DNA of 64,000 bases from Cupriavidus oxalaticus (GTDB lineage: Bacteria > Pseudomonadota > Gammaproteobacteria > Burkholderiales > Burkholderiaceae), in assembly GCF_016894385.1 (NCBI RefSeq), contig NZ_CP069812.1:372001-436000 (forward strand). The letters run 5' to 3'. This document shows positions 1-8,510 of this stretch, piece after piece. Position 1 is the stretch's first letter. Each line of letters begins with the position of its first letter. The notes beneath the pieces were generated by a model. The model worked only from the letters and a program-made list of their open reading frames with translations, was not told the DNA's origin and ran no database searches. The translations under genes and the position numbers were made by a program.

Positions 1-199
1 CATGGTGGCAGAAATCGGCAACTTCAAGTCGGTCGCTTCCCCCGTCAAACTCAGCCGCACACCGGCAACGTACCGTGAGGCGCCGCAACAGATTGGCGCC
101 AGCACGGTGGAGGTGCTGCGCGAGGCAGGCCTTACCGATTCACAAATTGAAAGGCTAATTGACCAGGGCGTGGCGCTTCAGCGAAGGCAGGTTTCGTAA
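1..199 (+). CDS. CaiB/BaiF family CoA-transferase, C-terminal end (partial)
   Basis: Only the last 66 or so codons are inside the window; the gene starts upstream and the codon frame begins at base 2. The tail reads GASTVEVLREAGLTDSQIER and then IDQGVAL, which is the usual C-terminus of class III (CaiB/BaiF) CoA-transferases, where the active site is completed by the helix for the next subunit. These enzymes move CoA between carboxylic acids. Substrate cannot be told from this piece. It converges on the LysR gene at 277-1203 and lies near a LeuCD-like pair, which suggests catabolism of a branched or hydroxy acid (inference). Confidence 0.75.
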   Translation, partial: MVAEIGNFKSVASPVKLSRTPATYREAPQQIGASTVEVLREAGLTDSQIERLIDQGVALQRRQVS

Positions 200-276
200 T
201 GCGGCAACAATTTTCTTAACCAACACAAGGGTGATCCCCCAGCCCTGCGCGTCGCGGACGCATCGCATATCCGCCG

Positions 277-1203
277 CTACCACGCGCTGTCCGCACCGCC
301 CGGGCCGCGGGTGCGGTGGCCGGCAAACCGCTCGAGCATGAAATCCACCAGCGCCCGCACCTTGTCGGGCCGGTGGTTGCGCGCCGGGAACACCAGGTAG
401 ATGTCCGCCGGCGCCAGTTGCCACTGCGGCAGCACGCGGCGCAGCGCGCCGCTGCGCAGGTGCTCGGCCACGTCCCATTCGGAGCGCACCAGCAGCCCTT
501 GCCCGTCGAGTGCCCATGCCAGCGCCGATTCGCCGTCGTTGGTGCTCATGGTGCCGCGCACCTTGACCGTTTCCTGCTGCGCGCCGCTGCGCAGGTGCCA
601 GGTGCCGAAGGTCTCGTCGGCCTCGCGGATAAAGATGCAGTTGTGCCGCGCCAGCTCGCGCGGATTCGCCGGCTCGCCGGCGGCCTGCAGGTAGGACGGC
701 GCGGCGCATAGCAGGCGGCGGTTATTGGCGAGCAGCCGCGCGGTGAGCCGCACGTCGGGCAGCTCGCCGAAATGGATCAGCGCGTCCAGGCCCTGTTCGA
801 CCAGGTTGAGCGGCCGGTCGCTCAGGTGCAGCTGCACCTCGATCCTGGGAAACGCGCGCGCGAATGCCGACAGCGCCGGCGCGATATGGCGGCGGCCGAA
901 ACCCAGCGTTGCCCCGATCTTCAGCAGGCCGTGCGGCGTGCCGCTGCTGCCGGCGATGGCGCGTTCCAGCGCTTCCATTTCCGCCAGGATGCGCGCACCT
1001 TCGACCAGGTAGCTTTCGCCCTCCGGCGTCAGGCTGATGCGGCGCGTGGTCCGGTGCAGCAGCCGCACGCCCAGCCGTGCCTCCAGCGCGGCCAGGCGCT
1101 TGCTGACCGCGGGCGGCGTCACGCCCAGTTCCTGCGCGGCCGCGGCCAGGCTGCCGTGCTTGTTGATGCACTGGAAGAAGGCGAGGTCGGAGAAGTTGTC
1201 CAT
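277..1203 (-). CDS. LysR family transcriptional regulator
   Basis: The protein has 308 residues, a normal LysR length. The N-terminal winged helix-turn-helix covers about residues 1-60 (NKHGSLAAAAQELGVTPPAV, then SKRLAALEARLGVRLLHRTT). The rest is the periplasmic-binding-protein-like effector domain. It is transcribed away from the Bug binding-protein gene at 1306, the usual arrangement in which the LysR protein controls its neighbour and itself from the shared intergenic region. The likely inducer is the acid handled by the Bug/LeuCD genes (inference). Confidence 0.93.
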   Translation of the reverse strand: MDNFSDLAFFQCINKHGSLAAAAQELGVTPPAVSKRLAALEARLGVRLLHRTTRRISLTPEGESYLVEGARILAEMEALERAIAGSSGTPHGLLKIGATLGFGRRHIAPALSAFARAFPRIEVQLHLSDRPLNLVEQGLDALIHFGELPDVRLTARLLANNRRLLCAAPSYLQAAGEPANPRELARHNCIFIREADETFGTWHLRSGAQQETVKVRGTMSTNDGESALAWALDGQGLLVRSEWDVAEHLRSGALRRVLPQWQLAPADIYLVFPARNHRPDKVRALVDFMLERFAGHRTRGPGGADSAW

Positions 1204-1236
1204 TGGTGAATTGCATGAACTAAAGAAGTAACGGTA

Positions 1237-1258
1237 CCTGAATTATGTTTCTGTCAGG
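1237..1258. promoter_or_regulatory. Inverted repeat in the LysR/Bug intergenic region
   Basis: CCTGA and TCAGG half sites flank a 12-bp AT-rich centre in the 102-bp divergent intergenic region. This is a plausible LysR-type binding site by position and symmetry only. Confidence 0.35.
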
Positions 1259-1305
1259 CAATGATACGATCGTTTCCACAACAATTCATCCCACAGGAGA
1301 CGCCC

Positions 1306-2280
1306 GTGAAACTTGTCCGCCTGACTGCCTTGCTGGCCTGTGCCGCAGCTTGCGCCGCCATTGCCGGCACCGCCGCCGCCCAGTCCTATCCCCAGCGCCC
1401 GGTCCGCCTGATCGTGCCCTATGCCCCCGGCGGCAGCGCCGACATCGCCGCGCGCCTGGTCGCCGATGCCTGGGCCAGGAGCATGGGCGGCACCATCGTG
1501 GTGGAGAACCGCGCCGGCGCGGGCGGCAACATCGGCGTCGACGCGGTCGCCAAGGCGCCCGCCGATGGCTACACCGTCGGCCTGCAGACGGTGTCGCTGG
1601 CCATCAATCCCGGCCTGTTCCCGCGCATGCCGTACGACACGCTGAAGGATCTCGCGCCGATCGGCATGGTCGCCAGCTCGCAGCACGTGCTGGTGGTCAA
1701 CAACAACATCCCGGCGAAAACGCTGCCGGAACTGATCGCCGCGGCCAAGGCCCAGCCGGGCAAGCTGACCTACGGCTCGGCCGGCAATGGCAGCACCTTC
1801 CATATGTCGGCCGAGCTGTTCAAGTCCGTGGCCAACGTGCAGATCGTCCACGTGCCGTACCGCGGCGGCGGCCCGGCGCTGGTCGACACCATTGCCGGCC
1901 AGGTCGACATGAGCTTCCCGGTGGTGTCCGCGGCCCAGCAGCATGTGCAGGGCGGCAAGCTCAAGGCGCTGGCCGTGACCGGTTCGAAGCGCTCCGCCCA
2001 GCTGCCGAACGTGCCGACGGCGGCGGAGGCCGGCCTGCCGGGCTACAGCTTCGAAACCTGGTTCATGGTGTTCGCGCCCACGGGCACGCCCAAGCCGGTC
2101 ATCGACAAACTCAACACCGCGCTGAACGCCGCGCTGGCGACGCCGGCCACGCGGGACCGGATGCTCAGGGAAGGCTTCGAGCCGACGCCGGGCACGCCCG
2201 CGGCCGCCCGGCAGCGGCTGGAAAAAGAAATGCCCCTGTGGGCCGACCTGATCAAGCAGCGCGGCATCACCGCGGAATGA
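1306..2280 (+). CDS. Bug family tripartite tricarboxylate transporter substrate-binding protein
   Basis: An exported solute-binding protein of 324 residues. I chose the GTG at 1306 because a CAGGAGA ribosome site sits 5 bases upstream and it gives a clean signal peptide (MKLVRLTALLACAAACAAIA, cleavage after TAAAQS). The in-frame ATG at 1261 would add 15 residues before the signal. Family marks are YPQRPVRLIVPYAPGGSADI near the mature N-terminus, VENRAGAGGNIG and HVPYRGGGPALVD. Bug proteins bind carboxylates in the periplasm; no TctA/TctB membrane genes are adjacent, which is common for the many orphan Bug proteins of Burkholderiales. It precedes the LeuCD-like genes by 39 bases and is probably co-transcribed with them. 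Confidence 0.93.
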   Translation: MKLVRLTALLACAAACAAIAGTAAAQSYPQRPVRLIVPYAPGGSADIAARLVADAWARSMGGTIVVENRAGAGGNIGVDAVAKAPADGYTVGLQTVSLAINPGLFPRMPYDTLKDLAPIGMVASSQHVLVVNNNIPAKTLPELIAAAKAQPGKLTYGSAGNGSTFHMSAELFKSVANVQIVHVPYRGGGPALVDTIAGQVDMSFPVVSAAQQHVQGGKLKALAVTGSKRSAQLPNVPTAAEAGLPGYSFETWFMVFAPTGTPKPVIDKLNTALNAALATPATRDRMLREGFEPTPGTPAAARQRLEKEMPLWADLIKQRGITAE

Positions 2281-2319
2281 CCGCGGAATGACCGTCATAC
2301 CGTTACCAAGGCTTGTGCC

Positions 2320-3738
2320 ATGACACCCCGGACCCTGTACCAGAAGCTGGTCGACTCCCATACCGTCGCCAGCATCGACGACGACAACGTGCTGTTGTAT
2401 TGCGACCTGCACCTGATGAACGAATACACCAGCCCGCAGGCCTTCGCCGGCCTGCATGAGCAGGGGCGCGGCGTACTGGTGCCGGGGCAGAACGTGGCCG
2501 TGGTCAGCCATATCATTCCCACCCACCCCGGCGCGATCCGCGTGATCGCCGATCCGGCGTCGGCGCTGCAGGCCACCAACCTGCACGCCAATTGCGAGCG
2601 GCACGCGATCCCGCTGTTCGACACCAACGACGCGCTGCAGGGCATCGAGCACGTGGTGGCGCCCGAGCACGGCATGATCCGCCCGGGCATGGTGGTGATC
2701 TGCGGCGACAGCCACACCACCACCTACGGTGCGCTCGGCGCGCTGGGCTTCGGCATCGGCACGTCGGAGGTCGAACACGTGCTGGCCACGCAGACGCTGG
2801 TCTACCGGATGGCAAAGACCATGCGCATCCGCTTGGACGGCAAGCTGCCGGTCGGGACCACCGCCAAGGACCTGATCCTGCGCATCATCGGGGCGATCGG
2901 CGCACAGGGTGCGCGCGGCTACGTGGTGGAGTACTGCGGGTCGGCCATCCGCGAGCTGAGCATCGAAGCCCGCTTCACGCTGTGCAACATGACGGTCGAG
3001 GCCGCCGCGCGCGGCGCGCTGATTGCGCCGGACGAGGCCGCCATCGACTACGTGCTGCGCCGCGCGCCGGATATCGCTGGTGCCCAGCGCGACGCCGCGC
3101 TGCAGTACTGGCAGACGCTGCACAGCGACGCCGGCGCGCAGTTCGACATGGAATACGCGTTCGACGCCAGCCAGGTCGAGCCGCACGTGACCTGGGGCAC
3201 CAGCCCCGACCAGGTGCTGCCGGTGTCGGGCCAGGTGCCGTTTCCCGAAGACCAGATCGACGAGGCGGCGCAGCGCTCGGTCGAGCGCGCGCTGGCCTAC
3301 ACGCACCTGCAGCCGGGCGCGACGCTGGCCGGTACGCCGATCCAGCACGTCTTCATCGGCTCATGCACCAACGGCCGCATCGAAGACCTGCGCGCGGTCG
3401 CCAGCGTGGTGCGCGGCAAGACCGTTGCCGCGGGCGTGCGTGCCATGGTCGTGCCGGGATCGGGCGCGGTAAAAGCGCAGGCCGAGCGCGAAGGGCTGGC
3501 CGACATCCTCACCGCGGCGGGTTTCGAATGGCGCCAGCCCGGCTGCTCGATGTGCCTGGCCATGAATGACGACGTGCTCGCCGACGGCGTGCGCTGCGCC
3601 TCCACCACCAACCGCAATTTCGAAGGCCGGCAGGGGCGGGGTGCCATCACCCACCTGATGAGCCCGGCCATGGCGGCCGCGGCGGCCATTACCGGCGCGA
3701 TCACCGACGTCCGCCAGCTGGAGCTGTCCCATGCCTGA
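2320..3738 (+). CDS. LeuC-like large subunit of an aconitase-family hydro-lyase
   Basis: The 472-residue protein matches the 3-isopropylmalate dehydratase large subunit along its length (CGDSHTTTYGALGALGFGIG, TSEVEHVLATQTL). The [4Fe-4S] ligands are Cys349 (GSCTNGR), Cys409 and Cys412 (GCSMC). The catalytic-region motif, normally Asp-His-Asn in LeuC (for example DHNVST in E. coli), is Ser63-His64-Ile65 here. Together with the absence of leuA and leuB nearby and the presence of a Bug protein and a CoA-transferase, this argues for a catabolic paralogue acting on a related diacid such as citramalate or dimethylmalate (inference) rather than for leucine synthesis. It overlaps the small-subunit gene by 8 bases. 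Confidence 0.88.
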   Translation: MTPRTLYQKLVDSHTVASIDDDNVLLYCDLHLMNEYTSPQAFAGLHEQGRGVLVPGQNVAVVSHIIPTHPGAIRVIADPASALQATNLHANCERHAIPLFDTNDALQGIEHVVAPEHGMIRPGMVVICGDSHTTTYGALGALGFGIGTSEVEHVLATQTLVYRMAKTMRIRLDGKLPVGTTAKDLILRIIGAIGAQGARGYVVEYCGSAIRELSIEARFTLCNMTVEAAARGALIAPDEAAIDYVLRRAPDIAGAQRDAALQYWQTLHSDAGAQFDMEYAFDASQVEPHVTWGTSPDQVLPVSGQVPFPEDQIDEAAQRSVERALAYTHLQPGATLAGTPIQHVFIGSCTNGRIEDLRAVASVVRGKTVAAGVRAMVVPGSGAVKAQAEREGLADILTAAGFEWRQPGCSMCLAMNDDVLADGVRCASTTNRNFEGRQGRGAITHLMSPAMAAAAAITGAITDVRQLELSHA

Positions 3739-4375
3739 ACTTTCCTGCCTCACCGGCAAAGCCGCCGCGCTCCGTTTCGAGAACCTCGACACCGACCAGA
3801 TCATTCCGAAGCAGTTCCTGCGCGGCATCGACAAGTCCGGGCTGGCCGAAGGCATTCTCTATGACCACCGCTTCGACGCCACCGGCGCGCAACGCCCGGA
3901 GTTCGTGCTGAACCGGCCGGAGTACGCCGATACGAGCATCCTGATCGGTGGCGCCAACTTCGGCTGCGGCTCCAGCCGCGAGCATGCCGTGTGGGGCCTG
4001 CAGCAGTTCGGCATCCGCGCGGTGATCGCGCCCAGCTTCGGCGAGATCTTCTACTCGAATGCGATGAACAACCGGCTGCTGCTGGTGATGCTGCCGCGCG
4101 AGGTGATCGAGCGGCTGATGGGCGCGGCAGATGCCGACAGCGCCAATGAGATCCGCATCGATGTCGAGGCCATGCAGGTGCGCACACCGGCAGGCGACTT
4201 CCCGTTCGAACTGTCGGCGCGGCATCGCCGCATGTTTCTCGAGGGACTCGACATGATCGGGCTGTCGCTGAAGCAGCGCGACGAGATCGAGCAGTTTGCG
4301 CGGCGCTACTGGGATACGTTCCCGTGGGCGAAGGATGTCGCCCGGCGCACCCGCGACCGGCTGGGCACGACCTGA
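3731..4375 (+). CDS. LeuD-like small subunit of an aconitase-family hydro-lyase
   Basis: The protein has 214 residues, typical of LeuD (about 200). It carries NLDTDQIIPKQFLRGID at the N-terminus and the swivel-domain signature GANFGCGSSREHAVWGLQQF followed by IRAVIAPSFGEIF. It forms the mobile domain that closes over the iron-sulfur cluster of the large subunit. Its ATG lies inside the end of the LeuC-like gene, so the two are translationally coupled. The substrate is as uncertain as that of its partner. Confidence 0.88.
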   Translation: MPELSCLTGKAAALRFENLDTDQIIPKQFLRGIDKSGLAEGILYDHRFDATGAQRPEFVLNRPEYADTSILIGGANFGCGSSREHAVWGLQQFGIRAVIAPSFGEIFYSNAMNNRLLLVMLPREVIERLMGAADADSANEIRIDVEAMQVRTPAGDFPFELSARHRRMFLEGLDMIGLSLKQRDEIEQFARRYWDTFPWAKDVARRTRDRLGTT

Positions 4376-4503
4376 GCCCTCCGCTGCCGCGCCAGCCTTG
4401 CTGGCGGGCAGTAGTTCGACATCGACAGCGCTCGATGCGAATTCCATGCATCCGCGGCCGCGCGTGGCTATGCTTGGCATATCTCCGCCACCTTCGGGCA
4501 GGC

Positions 4504-6006
4504 ATGCAGCCCCGGACAAATGCCATGACGACGAACGACGACAGCGCGGGCCCGGCGCCGGCCGACGCGGCCCGGACCGCCGGCGCGCGCCTGCTGGCCG
4601 CGATGAGCCACGAGATCCGCACGCCGCTGTACGGCATGCTCGGCACGCTGGAACTGCTGTCGATGAGCGAGCTGGACGCAGGGCAGCGCCAGCAGGTGGC
4701 GACCATTACCGAGTCGTCGCGGGTGCTGCTGCAGATGCTCGATGACCTGCTCGACTTCTCGCGCATCGAAGCCGGCCAGATCAGACTGGACGCGGTGCCG
4801 TTCGATCCGGTGGCGCTGGCCGAAACCGTGGCGCGCGCGCAGGAGCCGCTGGCCCTGCACAAGGGCGTGGCCCTGGACTGCGACCTGCAGCCGGGCCTGC
4901 CGTGGCTGCTGGGCGATCCGCTGCGCGTGCGGCAGGTGCTGGCCAACCTGTTGCGCAATGCGATCAAGTTCACCGCGCAAGGGCGCGTCACGCTGCGCAT
5001 GTGGCAGGAACCGCAGCCCTCGGCGGACCAGGTCACGCTGATGCTGGAAGTGGCCGACACCGGCCCCGGCATCGATGGCGCGCTGCTGCCGCACCTGTTC
5101 GAGCCCTTCACGCAGGGCGATGCCACGCGCGCGGCCGAACCCGGCGGCGCCGGGCTCGGGCTGACCGTCTGCAGGAAACTGGCCCGGCTGATGGGCGGCG
5201 ACATCACCGCCGACAGCTCGCCGGGCCAGGGCAGCCGCTTTACCGTTGCGTTGCAGCTGCCTGTCACCGCCTCACGGCCGGCGCCCGGCGCCGCCGGTGC
5301 CGGTGCGGCGCCAGCGATGCCGGTGCTGCCGCAGCTCGGGCTGCGCGTGCTGGTCGTGGAGGATCATCCGCACAACCGGCTATTGCTGCGTGGCCAGCTG
5401 GAGCGGCTTGGCTGCGCGGTGCAACTGGCGGGCGACGGCGCGCAGGGGCTGGCGGCATGCACGGCAGGGGCCTTCGACGTCGTGCTGACCGATGTGCAGA
5501 TGCCGGTCATGGATGGCTACGCGCTCAGCCGCCGGCTGCGCGCGGCGGGCAACCCGGTGCGCATCGTCGCGCTGACCGCCAACGCCGGCGCCGGCGAAGC
5601 CGATCGCTGCCATGACGCCGGCATGGACCGCTGCCTCGTCAAGCCCGTGCTGCTGCAGGAGCTGGCGGCGTGCCTGCAAGCGCTGATGCCGGGGCGCGCT
5701 CAGGCGTCGCCGTGCGTTAGCGCCGACGCCGATGCCGCGCTGCTGGCGCGGAGCGTGCATGCCGATTTCGATGCCTTGCTTGCCGCTGCCGCCAGCGGCG
5801 ACCTGGGCGCGGTACAGGCGCACGCGCAGCGCATGCGCGGCGCGCTCGCGCAGGTCGATGCCGCGCGCGACGCGGCGGAGCTGTGCCGCGAACTGGAGGC
5901 CGGCGCCGCGTGGGCCGTGCAGGCGACGCAGGACCGCATCGGCGAACTCGGCCTGATCCTGGATGCCTGCCTGCCCGGCTACCGCCATTCACGCTTGTCG
6001 CCATGA
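4504..6006 (+). CDS. Soluble hybrid histidine kinase / response regulator with degenerate Hpt
   Basis: About 500 residues from the ATG at 4504 (the ATG at 4525 is an alternative). Order: HisKA dimerisation domain with His36 in SHEIRTP, HATPase_c with N and G boxes (LLRNAIKFT, DTGPGID, GAGLGLTVC), a receiver domain with phosphoacceptor Asp330 (LTDVQMPVMDGY), and a C-terminal Hpt-like helical domain. The architecture resembles the cytoplasmic half of BvgS/EvgS, but there is no transmembrane or periplasmic sensor part and no PAS domain. In the Hpt domain the phosphorylated His is replaced by Gln442 (QRMRG where HRIKG is expected); a His at 440 is two residues off. No response regulator gene is adjacent, so its output is unknown. 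Confidence 0.85.
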   Translation: MQPRTNAMTTNDDSAGPAPADAARTAGARLLAAMSHEIRTPLYGMLGTLELLSMSELDAGQRQQVATITESSRVLLQMLDDLLDFSRIEAGQIRLDAVPFDPVALAETVARAQEPLALHKGVALDCDLQPGLPWLLGDPLRVRQVLANLLRNAIKFTAQGRVTLRMWQEPQPSADQVTLMLEVADTGPGIDGALLPHLFEPFTQGDATRAAEPGGAGLGLTVCRKLARLMGGDITADSSPGQGSRFTVALQLPVTASRPAPGAAGAGAAPAMPVLPQLGLRVLVVEDHPHNRLLLRGQLERLGCAVQLAGDGAQGLAACTAGAFDVVLTDVQMPVMDGYALSRRLRAAGNPVRIVALTANAGAGEADRCHDAGMDRCLVKPVLLQELAACLQALMPGRAQASPCVSADADAALLARSVHADFDALLAAAASGDLGAVQAHAQRMRGALAQVDAARDAAELCRELEAGAAWAVQATQDRIGELGLILDACLPGYRHSRLSP

Positions 6007-6101
6007 TCCGGGCCGGATCGCGGACGCCCACCCGGTCATCGTCATCGGGATCCTGCGCGGGATCCTGCGCGCGCCCGCGGTGATCTACCTGCGGCCCCGC
6101 C

Positions 6102-7283
6102 TCACGCAAGGGCGCCGGGCGCCTGCAAGGCTTCGTCCCGCTCCCACGCGACGCAGTTGCGGCCGCGGTTCTTGGCCGCGTAGAGCACGTGGTCGGCGCG
6201 CATCAGCAGCGTATCCAGGTCTTCGCCGGGCCGCAGCGTCGCCACGCCGAAGCTGGCGGTCACGCGGTGCACGCCGGGCAGTACCGTCATCGGCGTGTGT
6301 TCGAGCGTATGGCGCAGGCGCTCGGCCAGTTGCAGCGCGGCGTCGGGCGCGGTATCGGGCAGCAGCACGACAAACTCTTCGCCGCCCAGCCGCGCCGCGA
6401 TATCGCGCCGGCGGATGCCGCCGGCGATGATCTGGCCGAACTGCGCCAGCACCGCGTCGCCGGCGCTGTGGCCGTAGTTGTCGTTGATGAACTTGAAGAA
6501 GTCGAGGTCGCACACCAGCAGGCTGAGCGGCTGCCCGGGCGGCGGCGGGATCTGTTGCACGGCGAGCGCGGCCAGGCCGCGGCGGGTATGCAGCAGCGTC
6601 AGCGGGTCGGTGTCGCGCTCGTGCCGCAGGCCGACGATGATGTCCTGCACCGCCGCGGCCAGCAACGCCAGGGCCAGCGCCATCAGCAGCAGCGCCAGCG
6701 TGGCCTGCAGCCACAGCCAGTAGGCCGATCGGATAAAGGTGGCCGGATCGTGCGATGCGGCCGGGATCACGGTCAGCACGGTGCGCGGCAGGAAATGCAG
6801 CGAGAACAGCAGGTAGACCCAGAACAGCACGCGGTCCGCCAGGCGCCCGGCGCGCAGCCGGGCCAGCGCCGGCATGCCCAGCAGCAGGATCATGGCGATG
6901 CCGACGTTCAGGATGTAGATGCGCGCCACCAGCCGCGGCTGCACCAGGTCGAACCACGCGATCGCGCCGAGCAGTGCGAGCGGCAATGCCACCTGCGTGC
7001 AGGTATCGACCCGCGCACCGATGCGCGCCAGCATGCCGCGCAGCAACAGCACCCCGCTGCCCAGGTACAGCAGGCCGGTCACCGTGGCCTGTCCGCCGCC
7101 GGGCCGCGGCGGCCAGACGATCTGCAGGGTGATGGCGATCGCGTACATGCCGTACGCTGCGGCCGGCAGCAACAGGTAATGCCGGGTGCGCTCATAGCGC
7201 CAGGCCAGCACGAAGCACAGCGAGAATGCGATGGCGATGGCGGGATTGACCAGTGCCAGGAATCGACCAGCGTCTTGCAACAC
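6102..7283 (-). CDS. Membrane-bound diguanylate cyclase (GGDEF)
   Basis: Read from a GTG at 7283, with AGGGGA placed about 6 bases upstream, the product has 393 residues. The N-terminal 190 or so residues hold several hydrophobic segments, probably six membrane helices, with no extracytoplasmic sensor domain of note. The C-terminal GGDEF domain has an intact active site, GGEEF at about residues 300-304, and an allosteric product-binding site RxxD (RRRD, about 291-294) exactly five residues before it. It should make c-di-GMP from two GTP and be subject to product inhibition. An upstream open frame would add 92 low-complexity residues and is not a likely start. Confidence 0.9.
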   Translation of the reverse strand: MLQDAGRFLALVNPAIAIAFSLCFVLAWRYERTRHYLLLPAAAYGMYAIAITLQIVWPPRPGGGQATVTGLLYLGSGVLLLRGMLARIGARVDTCTQVALPLALLGAIAWFDLVQPRLVARIYILNVGIAMILLLGMPALARLRAGRLADRVLFWVYLLFSLHFLPRTVLTVIPAASHDPATFIRSAYWLWLQATLALLLMALALALLAAAVQDIIVGLRHERDTDPLTLLHTRRGLAALAVQQIPPPPGQPLSLLVCDLDFFKFINDNYGHSAGDAVLAQFGQIIAGGIRRRDIAARLGGEEFVVLLPDTAPDAALQLAERLRHTLEHTPMTVLPGVHRVTASFGVATLRPGEDLDTLLMRADHVLYAAKNRGRNCVAWERDEALQAPGALA

Positions 7284-7641
7284 GAGAGTCCCCTGTTTTT
7301 GTCGTTCTCTGGCAGGGGTGGTTGCAAGCCGCGGCGAGGGCGCGCATGCGCTGTGGCATCGCGCGGCCGAAGGGCATGGCCAGGGAACATGATGGGACGC
7401 ATGCGCGCCCTGGGCAGGTGCGGCGCTTGCCGCGGCCTGCCGCGTGTTTCCGTCAGGTCGCATTTTAGCCACCACCACGGCACCCGGCACATGGCGCCTG
7501 CTGCCGCCGGGCAAACAATTGTGAACGCCGGGACGTGGCTGCCGGGCCACGGTTGCCACGGTTTTCCGCTTTTGTGACTAATCTGGTAGATGCTGTCCGG
7601 ATCCTCCGGCAGTTCGGTTTTCCGTACGCAAGGAGATCACG
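7284..7641. other. Intergenic region between divergent dgc and RcnB-family genes
   Basis: The 358 bases hold the two divergent promoters by position. I see no conserved RNA, repeat or short gene with a ribosome site here. Confidence 0.4.
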
Positions 7642-7986
7642 ATGAATATCAAGAAAGCGATGCCTGTCCTGCTGCTGGCGGCAAGCGTGCTGGCGGCGCC
7701 GTTTGCCATGGCGCAAGGCAGTGGCCAGACCACCCGGCCGATGACAGAACCCGCTGGGGCAGCGCCGCCGCCAGCTCCGCAAAGCTCGCCGTATATGCAG
7801 GTGCAGCAATGGAAGAAAGGCGACCGCCTGCCGACCGAGTTCAGGGACCGCCAGTATGTGATCGACGATTACAAGCAATACAACCTGCCCGCGCCGCGCA
7901 AGGGCACGCGCTGGGTAGGCGTTGGCGCCGAGTATTACCTGGTGGCGCCGAACGGCGTCATCCAGCAGGTGGGGTCGGGCTCCTGA
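7642..7986 (+). CDS. RcnB family exported protein
   Basis: A 114-residue protein with a signal peptide (MNIKKAMPVLLLAASVLAAP, cleavage after AMA). The C-terminal half fits the RcnB family: YVIDDYKQYNLPAPRKGTRW followed by VGVGAEYYLVAPNGVI. RcnB in E. coli is a periplasmic protein of nickel/cobalt homeostasis, but most members of this family in Burkholderiales are uncharacterised, and no rcnA gene is nearby. A Pro/Ala-rich linker separates the signal peptide from the domain. A ribosome site, AAGGAGA, precedes the ATG. Confidence 0.8.
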   Translation: MNIKKAMPVLLLAASVLAAPFAMAQGSGQTTRPMTEPAGAAPPPAPQSSPYMQVQQWKKGDRLPTEFRDRQYVIDDYKQYNLPAPRKGTRWVGVGAEYYLVAPNGVIQQVGSGS

Positions 7987-8032
7987 TCCACACGTCCGGG
8001 GCGTCTCGCCCCGGGGCAATGCAGCAAAGCAA

Positions 8033-8067
8033 AGCCGCCGCGCGGGGTTGCGCAGCGGCTCTTTTTT
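8033..8067 (+). terminator. Rho-independent terminator after the RcnB-family gene
   Basis: AGCCGC (8033-8038) pairs with GCGGCT (8055-8060), with an inner GCGC/GCGC stem, followed by CTTTTTT. A second perfect 8-bp stem, CCGGGGCG/CGCCCCGG, lies just upstream at 7996-8014. The gene at 8080-8328 converges on it. Confidence 0.75.
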
Positions 8068-8079
8068 CAGCGTCCCGCT

Positions 8080-8328
8080 TCAGATGCCAAGTATCTTCTT
8101 GGCCTCGAGCAGCGACTTCATCGATTCGTCATGCTTGCCGGCCTTGTGGTAGGCCTCGCCGTCCGCACGCAGCTTGGCCACCTTGGCGGCATCGTCGGAC
8201 GACAGCGCGGGCTTGGTCTTGAGCTTGGCGTCGATGTCCTTCATCTCGTTGGGGCAGTTGTGGGCGAGCGCCAGGCCGCTGGCGCCGCACAACACCAGCG
8301 CCGCGAGGATCGGAATGGATTTACGCAC
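8080..8328 (-). CDS. Small exported protein of unknown function
   Basis: With the GTG at 8328 (GGAGG upstream) the product has 82 residues: a signal peptide (MRKSIPILAALVLCGASGLA, cleavage after LALA) and a short Lys/Asp/Ala-rich helical mature part ending in SMKSLLEAKKILGI. A single Cys lies near the mature N-terminus (HNCPNEM). I do not recognise a named family. An in-frame ATG at 8361 would put 11 extra residues before the signal and is less likely. Confidence 0.65.
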   Translation of the reverse strand: MRKSIPILAALVLCGASGLALAHNCPNEMKDIDAKLKTKPALSSDDAAKVAKLRADGEAYHKAGKHDESMKSLLEAKKILGI

Positions 8329-8510
8329 GTCGGCCTCCGCTTGGGGATGGTGGGATTTCAAGCATAGTGCATGGCCCGCGTGGCGGACATGCCCGCTGCC
8401 GGCCGGCAGTTCCCGTGCCGGTTTTCCCGCGCGCTTTCCGATGTTATGTTGGAGGGCGTCTGCTTTTGCCCGCCCGGAGCCGGACGCCTCAGCCCCTCGA
8501 CCGGTTGCGC

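Noticed and set aside
1243..3348. Long open frame on the minus strand opposite the Bug and LeuC-like genes
   Set aside because: High GC leaves antisense frames open. The translation is Arg/His/Gly-rich without any domain, while the plus strand has clear family motifs and ribosome sites.
4324..4503. Longer start for the hybrid kinase (ATG at 4324)
   Set aside because: It would overlap the LeuD-like gene and adds an Arg/Cys/Pro-rich stretch with no domain; ATG at 4504 or 4525 gives a normal kinase start.
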